A stretch of 64,000 bases of DNA from Thermothelomyces thermophilus ATCC 42464 (lineage: Eukaryota; Ascomycota; Sordariomycetes; Sordariales; Chaetomiaceae). Below, piece after piece: positions 54,403 through 64,000 of the stretch (its first letter is position 1; each line of letters opens with the position of its first letter). The notes beneath the pieces were generated by a model. The model did not search any database and was not told the origin of the DNA. It saw only the letters and a list, made by a program, of their open reading frames with translations. The translations under genes and the position numbers were made by a program. The stretch is taken from assembly GCF_000226095.1 (NCBI RefSeq), contig NC_016474.1, positions 1,798,001-1,862,000 on the forward strand, given 5' to 3'.

Positions 54403-55238
54403 CTACGCCAGGTATTGCGAAACATACTCCTTGCGGTACGGGTTCTGATCTACGGTCTCGGACCGGTTCAACGGCGTCCACTTGGGCTCCTCCTTGAACA
54501 GGCGCATCGCGTGGATGTACTGGACCATGTCAGCCCCCAACCGTTTTCCAAAGCCACTACGCTCCTCGGAACTTACGTTGCTCTCATCGGTGGTGAACCG
54601 ATGGTAGATGCCCGGCGGCAGAATAATCAGATCGTCCTGAACCCCGCCGCATCCGAGTTAGCACCGGCATCCTATCCCAAGGCATGCATCCCCGAGATGG
54701 TAGGGTGAGAGAAAAAAAAAAGGGGGGGGGGGGCGGCTGGGGAAGAAGACTCGCCTTCTCCAGGGCGATCCGGACCCAGCGGTCCGCCTTGTCGCGCACG
54801 TCAAAGTACCCGCGCCCGTCGCGGACGTAGCGGATCTCCTCGTCCTCGTGCAGGTGCTCGTCGAAGAACATCCTGACCTTGGACTCGTACGCGTCGCCCA
54901 TCTTCTCCGGCGACACCGTGATCTCGTCCCGGTTCTTGTACCCGCGCTCGGCCGCCAGCGCGTCCACGCCCGCCAGCTCGGGCATGTGGTAGTAGCGCAC
55001 CCCGACCGTCTCGAGGTCGGCGGGGGAGAGCGGCCCGGCGCTGGTGTCCTCGTGCGGCAGCCGTTGGTCGCCCTGTTTTTTTTTTTGGGGGGGGGGGGGC
55101 GGTGGGATTGCCGAAGACTATGTGTTAGTCGGTGGTTTTCTCTTCAGGGGTTGAGCGGCTAGGGGTGAGTGTGGAAAGAAAAAGGAAAGAAAAGGTTGGC
55201 GGGCTTACCGGGAGGTTGTCGTAGTAGTAGGCCTTCAT
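54403..55238 (-). CDS. adi1: Acireductone dioxygenase (methionine salvage)
   Basis: Four exons: 55238-55209, 55072-54755, 54636-54577, 54519-54403 (174 aa, typical). It cleaves acireductone with O2, giving the keto-acid precursor of methionine when iron-loaded. Start [11 protein letters not shown] is followed by the cupin metal site HLHEDEE (HxHxxxE) and GYFDVRD, then the fourth ligand in [15 protein letters not shown], and the C-terminal [14 protein letters not shown]. Intron 2 (54754-54637) has a GC donor (AAG|GCGAGT) instead of GT; no GT donor nearby keeps the frame. Intron 3 ends right after the conserved DESN. Cytosolic or nuclear in other fungi. Convergent with the derlin gene. No defects seen. 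Confidence 0.95.
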
Positions 55239-56447
55239 ATTGTTTTCCAGATCTTCCAGGAAGGTTCTTTGATGGATGTGGGTGGTGGTGGATGTTTGAT
55301 TTTTTGCAAGGTTCGAGTTTTGAAAATCCCGGAACTTGAGGGTGAGGATGGTGATGAGTCCTGATGAAGCGGGTAAGGCGGGGCGGACTGGTTAAATCTG
55401 GTGGTGAGGGGCACGAGTGAAATGAGATTCTGGCTTACTTCTGGCTTACTTCTTACTCAGCAGTGGCACGATATAAAGTCTCGTATTTGTGGTGTGGTTA
55501 TTGGCTAGATCAACAGGGCCGTTGCACAGCTTGATCTCCGGCTAGCTTCCTATTATCTGCCCTGCCCTGATGGGCGCGGGAAATATCGCCATCTTTCGAG
55601 TTCATGCCATGGTGATTGCGAGAGTGCCCGGATTGCGCCATCCTCTGTTGTAATTATCGATAAGTGTTAGCGGGACAGGGTTGCATTTGCCGAGAACAGC
55701 ATCTGGCCCATCCCAAGTGCGGTCCTCCCGCTGCTGAAAGACGCGAGACACACAGCCAATGCCAAGTTCCTATAGCAAACCAGCTATGCTGGTGCCGACA
55801 AGCCTGTATGGGAATTTCACCCTTTCACCTATGAGTTATGTTCTCTCTTCAATGCAAGACCCGAAAGTTATGGTTGTCGGTGAGAGTTTTTGCTTCCTTT
55901 CAGGTTGCGGGCCCAAGTCCGTTAGGTAAGTGTTGGAACTCAAGCGTCAACTAAACCACACGCAATACGGATAACTTCCAGGCTTGAATCTAGGAAATAC
56001 GCATGTAACTTACATACAGAGGCCGTTCGAGCAAGGTGTGTTTCTTACGGCGTAGCCGTACATTACACGAAATCCGTACACGCCGAAAGTCCCGCACTTA
56101 CAGATACAATACATACGTCACCTTCTCCTAGATGTATGTAAAATACGATTCAATTAGCCTGATCTCAGTGGGCCAAACGTACAGTACTGCGAGCAACTGC
56201 CTGGGAACATCTGTATTGCGATAGGCGCTTGACCTCGGCCATCTTCGACCGCCGGTGTTCTGGCACCGGGCTTCTCAAATTCCAATAGGATGAGCTAAAC
56301 TCTCAAGCTTGCGTGGTCCTCTTGTCTTTTTTTTTTTTTTTTTTTTTTTTTTTCCAAGCTCGCCCGTCCATGCTCCGATGACAGAATAACGTGCACGCCG
56401 ATCGGTTGACCGGGACACGCTGCTCAAGGCCACCAGAGAGTCGGACA
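55239..56447. other. Divergent intergenic region
   Basis: 1.2 kb between the starts of the dioxygenase and SDR genes. It has CATAC/GTATG-type short repeats (about 55990-56140) and a T27 tract at 56327-56353, 94 bp before the SDR ATG. No gene seen. Confidence 0.55.
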
Positions 56448-57722
56448 ATGGATGTTCGAAGCGTACAGGACACGGCCTCCGTGGCCGGGTCGGATTCCTC
56501 CTCCTCCAAGATGAAACTTCAGCTACCGCCTAGCTGCGACCCCCCGCAGCCGGGAGCGTCGGTGAAGCCTCTGGTCTGGGTTGTGCGTTCTTCCGCTGCT
56601 CACTCACTCTCTCTCTCTCTCTGTGGTGACTAAACGAAGCACTCCCAGGTCTTTGGCGGCACCGGCCACATGGGTCGCTCGCTTGTCAAATCCGCCCTCA
56701 GCCACGGCGACCTCGTCACCACGGTCGGGCGCGTGCTCGAGACTTCGCCCGAGGCCATGGCGGCGCTCAACAACGAGACGTGCCTGGGCCAGCTGTGCGA
56801 CGTGCGCGACGGCGCGTCGGTGGCCCGCGTCATCGACCGCACCCTCGAGCGCTTCGGCCGCATCGACTGCATCGCCAACTGCTCCGGCTACGGCGTCATC
56901 GGCGCCTGCGAAGACCAGGACGAGTACGACCTGCGCAACCAGTTCGAGACCAACTTCATGGGCACCCTGCACATCGTCCAGGCCAGCCTCCCTTACTTCC
57001 GCCAGCAGAACGCCGGTCGCTACCTCATCTTCAGCTCCACCTCGGGCGCCCTGGGCGTCCCCGGCCTCGGCCCTTACTGCGCCACCAAGTACGCGGTCGA
57101 GGGCCTGATCGAGGCCATGCTGTACGAGGTCGACTCGTTCAACATCAAGGCGACCCTCGTTGAGCCCGGGCTGGTGAGGAGGGACGAGCCGGACTCCACG
57201 ACGAACCCGCTGCCCACCTGGGGCCACTTCCTCATCAAGCCGGCCAGCGAGCCGTACTCGCACGCCACCTCGCCCGCGCTGCACGCCAAGCGGATGGTGC
57301 AGTGGCTCGGCGACAGGCAGCCCACCAGCGCCGTCAAGTGCGCCGAGCTGGTCTGGCAGCTCGCCCACTGCTCCTACCCCCCGCTGAGGTTGCTGCTGGG
57401 GAGCTACGCTATCGAGAGCATCCGCGACCGCCTGCGGTCCGTGACGGAGGAGCTGGAGGACTGGAAGCACCTCAACTTCCCGCCCCCGCCCGATGCCCCC
57501 GGCGTAGAGAAGGGCGGCGACAAGAACGACCGGGAGGAGAAGGCCGAGAAGGAGGACCGGGAGCAGGGAGGAGAGGAGAGAAGGGAGAGGGAAGAGCGGG
57601 AGGAGCGGGAGGAGCGGGAGGAGCGGGAGGAGCGGGAGGAGCAGGACGAGATGGAGCAGCGGGAGAACGATGATGTGATGGAGGGGATAACCCCGGATCC
57701 CAAAGAAGCAGAGAATACATGA
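56448..57722 (+). CDS. Short-chain dehydrogenase/reductase
   Basis: Two exons, 56448-56582 and 56649-57722 (402 aa). An N-terminal extension of ~43 residues leads into the Rossmann strand, spliced as LVWVVFGGTGHMGRS, a variant of the TGxxxGxG cofactor loop. Then come LCDVRDGASV (binding the adenine ring), IANCSGYG at the NNAG position, the catalytic Ser in FSSTSGALG, and YCATKYAVEG, the YxxxK motif, followed by LVEPGLVRR. NAD(P)-dependent oxidation or reduction of a small molecule is expected; the substrate is unknown. The C-terminus is odd: ~70 charged residues made largely of a REE repeat coded by 9-bp units (57591-57644). This tail probably does not affect the fold. ATG at 56448 is preferred; an upstream in-frame ATG lies at 56391. 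Confidence 0.88.
57591..57644. repeat. 9-bp tandem repeat in the SDR coding sequence
   Basis: Six near-perfect copies of GAGGAGCGG encoding a repeated Glu-Glu-Arg unit near the C-terminus. In-frame, so copy-number change would alter length without frame loss. Confidence 0.9.
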
Positions 57723-58830
57723 ATGTGAATGATGGCCGAGAGCTGAGCAAAGTTCATGATACCTATGTCCGCTCGCTTTTTCCCGTCCAGACACGCCTCG
57801 GGATGCTCTGTGGACTGCCCGTGTCGGACCTTCTTTAATCATGTTCTTGGAAATTCTCGGGCGAACAAGCTATCTACGTTCCTTCTTTCTAATCTCCTGG
57901 CTCCTAAGTGCCATGTTACAGCGATCGCACTCTTCCCCAGCCGTACTCAAAAATCACCTCCGATCTACAAGCAATTAAAGGCGTCCAGGTGGAAACAAAT
58001 GCCGAGCATTTTCTTCCCTTCTTTCTTCTTTTTCTTTTTCTTTTTCTTCTTTTTCTTTTTCTTTTTCTTCTTTTTCTTTTTCTCCTTATTTGCTTTTCCC
58101 CCGAAGCGCTGGTAACTCAGTCGGGTCGGAAGGAATGTCAGAATCAGAGGCGACCGACAAAAAGCCCGAGTGAAGCTGTCATGATTCAATGCGTGTTAGC
58201 AAACCGTGAACCGCATTTGACGTTTTAAGCGCGAGACTCGGCTCGAGAAATAAAGTGTGCCAAGATCAGAATGAGCGAATCACAGACCGTTCTCTCTACT
58301 CTTGATACAAGAATTTCGAAACAACCTAGAACCGTCTCAGGGGTCCACAACAGCCCCGCCCCCGTCGCTAAGTTGGCCAAGGAGAGAAAAAGGGGAGCCG
58401 CGAACAGCCACAGGGAGACCAGGGCTGGTTTCGAAGTCTTCGCCAATTTAACGAGGAAGCGTATTTTGCTTTCCCAGCCAACAACCCCCCCTTGGCAACG
58501 CGTTTTAGCCCGTCCCGACCGATATTCTCTCTTCCCAGCGGGCCGGTCTGAGTCGAGAGAACAGCGTGAGTGTTCGTCTGCTGCATTCCCGTCGGACGAA
58601 GAGCATTCGCTACCTACCCGTTTTGCCTGCGCCACACACGTTCGCTTCTTCCGGGTCATCCTGCGCGCATCCGGGTTTCCAACAACCGTCCCTACGGGAA
58701 ACCCGTCCTGGCCGATACGAAACTGCATCCCCGCGGTTCGACACCTCGCGTAATACCACCATCACCGCCACCACCACCACCACCCGTCGCTCGTTTTTAG
58801 TCCTATTGAAAGTTCCGCGCATCGCCCAAC
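57723..58830. other. Intergenic region, promoter of GDP-mannose transporter
   Basis: 1.1 kb with a long T-rich pyrimidine tract (about 58012-58086, mostly CTTTTT units) near the SDR 3' side. A CCA/CCG-rich stretch (58758-58790) just precedes the transporter ATG. No gene seen. Confidence 0.55.
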
Positions 58831-60202
58831 ATGTCGAACAAGAAGAACGAGGATATTGAGATGCGGGCCGCGGAGGGCGGCAACGACTTCGGGGGCGAGA
58901 AGGACCCCTTTCTGGGCAGGCGCTCGCCCGTGGCCCGGCCCCGCGGTCGGGAGCCGGGATTCTCGGCCTTCTTGGACAAGCTCAACCACAGCCCCGGCGC
59001 GTCGATCCTCGCTTACTGCCTGTCGTCGATCAGCATGACGGTTGTGAACAAATACGTCGTCTCCGGGTCGGAATGGAACCTCAACTTCTTCTATCTCGCC
59101 GTCCAGGTAGGCATGCTCTGCGCGCGAAGCATGGAAGGAGGGCTGACGGGATGCTCAGTCGCTAGTCTGCACGCTCGCGATCCTGGTATCCAGACAGACC
59201 GGCCTCATAAAGAATCTGGCGCCGTTCGATACGAACAAGGCGAGGAAGTGTACGTTCGGGCTAAGCCCTGGAGGTCTTTCCGATGGTCTTTGCTGACATA
59301 CCACGGTCCCAGGGTTCCCCGTCTCGCTGCTCCTCGTCGGCATGATCTATACCGGCGCCAAGGCGCTCCAGTATCTCTCTGTTCCGGTCTACACCATCTT
59401 CAAGAACCTGACCATTATCGTGATCGCCTACGGGGAGGTGCTCTGGTTCGGTGGCAGCGTGACCCCGCTGACGCTGCTGTCCTTCGGCCTGATGGTGCTG
59501 AGCTCCGTCATTGCTGCTTGGGCTGACATCCAGGCCGCCATCGATGGCGTCGGCCACTCGGGCGAGACCTCGGCTGCTCTCGCCACTCTGAACGCCGGTT
59601 ATGCGTGGATGGGCATGAACGTCGTCTGCACCTCGTCGTACGTGCTCGGGACGCGCAAGGCCATCAAGAAGATGAACTTCAAGGACTACGACAGTAAGTT
59701 CAGCGAACCAGCCAGCGATGGGGATGCCTTGCCGGGTGCTGACCCTTCCGGCCGTCTAGCCATGTTCTACAACAACCTCCTCACCATTCCCGTCCTTATC
59801 GTCTGCTCGCTCTTGGTTGAGGACTGGTCCTCCGAGAACCTCGCCAGGAACTTCCCCGCCGAGTCTCGCAACAAGTTGATGGTCGGCATGGTGTACTCGG
59901 GCCTGGGCGCCATCTTCATCTCGTACTGCTCCGCCTGGTGCATCCGCGTCACTTCCTCGACGACATACTCGATGGTCGGCTCCCTCAACAAGCTCCCCAT
60001 CGCCATCAGCGGCCTGATCTTCTTCGACGCGCCCATCACCTTTGGCAGCGTCACCGCCATCTTTGTCGGCTTCATCAGCGGTCTCGTCTACGCGTGGGCC
60101 AAGATCCGGGCAAAGGCCCAAGACGCCGGCATCCTGCCTACCACGAACAAGCCCACCATGAGTGCCAGTGCGCAGAGCAATAGGGACGCAGCCAACTCCT
60201 GA
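58831..60202 (+). CDS. gmt1: GDP-mannose transporter (Golgi nucleotide-sugar transporter)
   Basis: Four exons: 58831-59106, 59159-59249, 59313-59693, 59760-60202 (396 aa). It exchanges cytosolic GDP-mannose for luminal GMP across the Golgi membrane, feeding mannan and glycoprotein synthesis (yeast Vrg4). A charged cytosolic N-terminus (~65 residues) precedes about ten hydrophobic segments starting [20 protein letters not shown]. Two substrate motifs are present: FYNNLLTIP (FYNNxLS-type) and [13 protein letters not shown] (GALNK-type, with Ser for Ala). The exon 2 donor GTACGT at 59250 was chosen over an earlier GTGTAC because only it gives [11 protein letters not shown]. The C-terminus is polar and cytosolic. 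No defects are visible. Confidence 0.95.
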
Positions 60203-61204
60203 TGAGCGCAAGGCGCCAGCCCACTGTACCTTTTTTTTTTTTTCTTTTCTTTACCTGAGCTCTCTCCCGCAGCACGCCTGCCACTTGGGTGCCGCACACC
60301 TGATGGCACGCCGTTTTCTACCGGCCCCCTCGACAGCGTTGGAGAACGGATCCTCTTCTCCCGCGGCAGACGGAGTTAAATACCTCGGTGTCATTGTTCC
60401 GTTTCGCCTTCCTCTCCAACTCGCTTCTTGTACATCACCTTGTTCGTTCTCAGGTTCGCCTTTCTCCTATCTTCTTTACGCCGTTCTAAAATTGGTCGAT
60501 CTTCATATCTCAGCATAGACCTTTGGGCACTGCAACACTGGGACGAGGACGGGGCTTCGTTGCCTCTCTGGTGTTTTTCTCTTCCTCTTCTCTCGAAGTG
60601 GCATACCTGAGTGTTTTTTTTTTCCGACGGTGCTGTTAAGTTAAATTGGGTCTCGAAGATATAAACGCGCGCATGACTGGCGTTTCTGGGGTTGTGGGAT
60701 GTTCAAATCGCTCTCAGCGGGGCGGCCTTGGTTGGAAGCCCGCGTTCGTTGGGATTGTGAACAGATGAATTTCGTGTTGGAAAGTCATGGGATGAAGGAA
60801 TGGAGGGTTGATGGGCGGGGCTTGTCGGGCGTCTACTGTTGGCCAAGTCGGTAGGTAGAATAATAATATCAACCATGTGTCAACATGCGGCTGCGGAAGC
60901 TGTGGAGCTGGACGCCAATCGGAGCCGCCTGACGTCCTACGCGCATGGTTGTCACGATACTCCTTGATGAAAATTCGAGACGGGTTCACGAAAGCCGATT
61001 GAGTCCACAGCGAGCCAAGCTAATGGCTACATGATATGCTCCATAGACACTCTTGATAATCAGAACGTCCAAATTATCCCTCTCACGCCAACGTAACCGT
61101 TCCCGTGTATTTGTACATACTGCACATACCCATCCATTCGGATATGGGATTCGGATGGATTTTCTAAATCTAAGATGGTCTGCGACGATGAGGTACTCCA
61201 AGCA
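60203..61204. other. Convergent intergenic region
   Basis: 1.0 kb between the 3' ends of the GDP-mannose transporter and Rce1 genes. A T-rich run (60231-60252) probably lies in the transporter 3' UTR. No gene seen. Confidence 0.55.
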
Positions 61205-62273
61205 CTAAGCAGAAGATGGCACGCTCGCATCAAACGCGGAGCTCGGAAGCAGCGCGTTCTCGCTCTCGCTCAACACCCACAGATTCCGGTACCACAGGAC
61301 GGCGCCGGCGACGAGCAACACGTAGTAGATGACGGTCCACAGGATGCTCGGCCGCGGCCTCCTCGAGAGCGGCACGCCGGCGGCCACGTCGAAGGGGGGA
61401 TCCACGCGGCCCCAGAGCTGGGGCAGGCCCATGCAGTTGCAGAAGGCGTGGACGGCGCACACGGCGGCGAGGGAGCCGGTGCGCAGGAAGAGGAAGGTGG
61501 CGTAGGCGCCGAAGAGGGTGGTGTAGGCGAGCTGGAAGGCGGAGCGCAGCAGGGAGGCGGCGGCGGGGACATCCGGGCGGGTCAGGCGGAACTCGTAATA
61601 GTGGTGCACGTGGGCGAGGCCGAAGACGACCGGGGTGAGGAAGACGGTCGGGGGCGGCGGAACGCGGGCGAGCAGCACGAGGGGGATCGAGGCCGCGCGG
61701 AAAAGGACCTCCTCGGTTACGGGGCCCTGGGAGGCTTTTGTCAGAGGGAAGAGTCTTGTCGGTCGGGCTAGGGAAATGGGGAAGAGAATGATAAAGGGAA
61801 GGGAACGCCGAAGGTTGAGGGGGGAGGATTATGCCGTACTGCGACAATGTTCCGCCAGGTCGTCCACTCCTCCCAGACCTCGACGAGGGGCTGCAGGCGC
61901 ACCCAGTCGGCCCAGCCGCGCTCGACGATGAGGCAGCTGTACAGCGGGCCGGCGAAGAGCAGGGCGGTGAGGAACAGCACGCGCAACGAGTCGCGCAGGG
62001 CGACCGGCCAGAGGCCGAGGAGGTGCAGGGCCTCAAGAGGGGTGGTGCCGCCGGCGCGGGTGAGCACCTGGTAGGTGACGACCGTGCAGGCGAGGCATGA
62101 CAGCGTCACGAAGCGGATGCGGGCGCGGATGACCGAGGGCGCGTCCCGCGAGAGGGCTGGGGACGGGCGGGTGGCCTTCGAGAGATAAAAGGGGACGAAG
62201 TAGCTTAGGGCGTAGAGGACGAGCAGACCGTAGGCGGCGCTGATGGAGATTCGCGGCGGGGGTGGAGGGCCGT
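61205..62273 (-). CDS. rce1: CAAX prenyl protease 2 (Rce1), 5' exon unresolved
   Basis: Two exons are clear: 62273-61840 and 61726-61205, about 318 codons; the intron is 61839-61727. Rce1 is an ER membrane endoprotease that removes the last three residues of prenylated CAAX proteins such as Ras. Catalytic motifs of the ABI/CAAX family are present: GPVTEEVLFRAAS (Glu-Glu...Arg), FGLAHVHHYYEF and HAFCNCMGLP. Around them are seven or so hydrophobic segments, starting ISISAAYGLLVLYALSYF. No ATG lies in frame before the first membrane segment, and an in-frame stop precedes, so a short first exon must lie upstream (62274-62540). One candidate ATG on the minus strand is near 62407 (MPVYYYY), but its donor site is weak. 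All catalytic residues appear intact. Confidence 0.88.
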
Positions 62274-64000
62274 CTAAGTTCCAGGGTTCAAGGGTTAGAT
62301 GACTCCGTGCTTTATGTTTTCAAATGACCACGAGCACGTTGGTGGGTGTGGGACGGCGGCAGCCCGAGGAGATAGTGTGCGGAATAGTAGTAGTACACTG
62401 GCATATTAAACCTGTGTGCAAGGCACGGAGTATTCCGTACTGGATTGCCCTGGATATGGAAGGTACGGGATGGGATGTATGTACTTGCCCTTGTGCCAAG
62501 GATTAAGCCTGCGTAGAGCGTTTGCGATGGCAGGCATCTTGGGGAGCTACTGCGCTCTCTGACGGTTCGTAGCTTCCAACTCTGCGGCCGCCTCCTGCTT
62601 AGGCGCCGTCAGAGAAGTGCGTCTCGGCGGCTCTCTGGCTGAGTGTCCTGTACAGTACTCTGTGTAGTAAAGGCACGAGAGTAAGTGTAGCAGTCCTATT
62701 AGAGTGTACCGCGGCTACGGGAAGTTGGTGGCAGGGACAGCCGCGCGATTGGGCCGTTTCAGATTTCGCCAAGTGCTTGTCGCTTGTGAACTGTCAAAGA
62801 TCCGCGGCTACTCCCGTCGGGTGCTCCACCCCCGTGCTTCTGGTGTGTACTTCGTAAGGACGGAGTACAATTGTAAATCAGAGCAGGTGGGTGCTTCGAA
62901 CGTCCCTGTTCTTATTAGTGTATGTAGCCCTGGCTCGCTGGCTGCTCAGACGAGCGGCAATTATTGGAGCTTTCTGTGGACTGCGGGCTCGACCGCTCGA
63001 CTGCTCGATCTGCTGTTGAGGGTTGAAGAGATCCGTTAAAACCTAAAATTGGCGGATCTCCAGCCCTGAGTTGCCCACTTTCTTGGACCGGCCGGATTTA
63101 AACCCAAGGGTGCCCGTGCCTCCCTTGCATTGCACCAGCTACCTACGGGTACTGTACACTACACGTACCTATCTCAGGTGGTTCGGGAGCGCAAGCGTTT
63201 TCCGAAACCGGCCATACAAGGTCTTGTGATTGTGTCTCTCAAAAACAATGCTAATGTAGTGCATCTGAATGCTACAATCATTTCAGCCACGATGTCGCTA
63301 GGTCTGGCTCGCCTACGTTGAGCGGCTTGTGGCAAGTCTGTGTCGTTGACATGGGACTCGGCACATCACACGCCCAGGATGGTGTACAATGAGTATAGCC
63401 CGAATACCTCGCCATTCGCTCTCCAAGTATGGAGGACTTGGTATGCATCACTATGCTGTACAGCCCTCATCTCCTGATGCGAATCTTATGACGTCTACAC
63501 TTGGGACAAGTGCTGCATGCTTGGTGTGGATGGTCCAGACGGAGCGCGAGCAATACGCGAAAATCAGGGCGCGCCGTTGGCAAGTTGCGCGCGGGGAGGT
63601 TTGATTGCTGTGTGTGGTCCCCCCACACCGCCAGGTGCCTGTCTGCCCCTGCCGAGCCTGTGGCTTGCGTTCTCGCTTATGATATTAGCCCCTCGCTGTT
63701 GGGACCACGTATCCCAGGACCCATTTTGTTCACATGGCGCTGTACCTCCTGCGATCGCCGGCGAAACGGTCCGAGAGAGGAGCACACAGTTTAAGGTGAC
63801 GTCCGTCCTTCGCATATGTATGCTGTACGAACGCAACATCACACAACGCATTGAAAAGGGGCAAAAAAAGTCAATCAGCGGCATCGTACGGGGGCCCCGC
63901 TGGTGATGAATTGGGTCATCCCATTTAACTACTTAACTACCAGCTAATGCGGCCGTTGTTGCGAACGTCGCCAAGTCGAAACCCATGCTTTACGGAATAA
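62274..64000. other. Intergenic region to right edge
   Basis: It probably contains the missing first exon and promoter of rce1 (62274-62540). Beyond that are only short unsupported frames and a few TACTCCG/CGGAGTA-type short repeats (62426-62445, 62855). No gene is supported up to the edge. Confidence 0.45.

Noticed and set aside
56604-57842. 412-codon open frame antisense to the SDR gene
   Set aside because: It is a GC-bias shadow of the SDR codons; its protein is a low-complexity string of Val/Leu/Arg/Gly with no domain.
61230-62036. 268-codon frame overlapping rce1 in another frame
   Set aside because: Pro/Arg/Ser shadow of a GC-rich gene; the CAAX-protease frame carries the catalytic motifs and proper intron.

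Overview
The window looks like chromosomal DNA of a filamentous ascomycete, most likely a sordariomycete (Sordariales-like). Genes carry short spliceosomal introns (about 55-245 bp, mostly under 140) with GT...CTRAY...YAG signals. The CenH3, 3-isopropylmalate dehydrogenase and 18S rRNA sequences are of ascomycete type. Coding exons are GC-rich, and a few small patches show RIP-like C-to-T change. I resolved 17 protein genes; 15 have a full exon structure, one runs off the left edge (Rua1-type) and one has an unresolved first exon (Rce1). No tRNA genes, CRISPR arrays, intact transposons or biosynthetic clusters were seen.

Layout. 0-1.6 kb: C-terminal part of a Rua1-type zinc-binding regulator (+). 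5.8-8.4 kb: PHD-finger protein (+). 9.3-11.1 kb: leu2, 3-isopropylmalate dehydrogenase (+), convergent with an aminoglycoside-phosphotransferase-fold kinase (11.3-13.2 kb, -). 13.8-16.2 kb: glycogen-binding (CBM48/AMPK1) protein with SYAxVAA repeats (-), divergent from iwr1 (17.4-18.9 kb, +). 18.9-21.3 kb: a rearranged repeat island with a RIP-patterned 120-bp tandem duplication, an 18S rRNA gene fragment in two orientations, a small LTR-like or MITE-like insertion inside that fragment, and an AT-rich RIP-like relic. 21.8-23.2 kb: Myb/HTH-like protein (-). 25.9-27.1 kb: TFIIIC tau55/Tfc7-like histidine phosphatase (-). 28.5-30.4 kb: clathrin-accessory-like protein of the family often annotated ppk6 (-), divergent from a TBC1D5-type Rab GAP (31.5-34.0 kb, +).

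34.0-46.4 kb is a gene desert with microsatellites and dispersed GTAC-centred palindromes. It is followed by a CRIB-domain Cdc42/Rac effector (46.4-48.9 kb, +), CenH3 (51.4-52.0 kb, -), a derlin (53.0-53.9 kb, +), acireductone dioxygenase (54.4-55.2 kb, -), an SDR oxidoreductase (56.4-57.7 kb, +), the Golgi GDP-mannose transporter (58.8-60.2 kb, +) and the CAAX protease Rce1 (61.2-62.3 kb, -).

How they fit together: this is mostly housekeeping content (leucine synthesis, methionine salvage, Pol II import, Pol III factor, centromere, ERAD, prenyl processing, Golgi glycosylation, endosomal traffic, polarity), not a dedicated cluster. The most unusual DNA is the 19-21 kb island. Exon boundaries were set by eye from splice signals, frame and recalled family conservation; none were checked by transcript data or database search.
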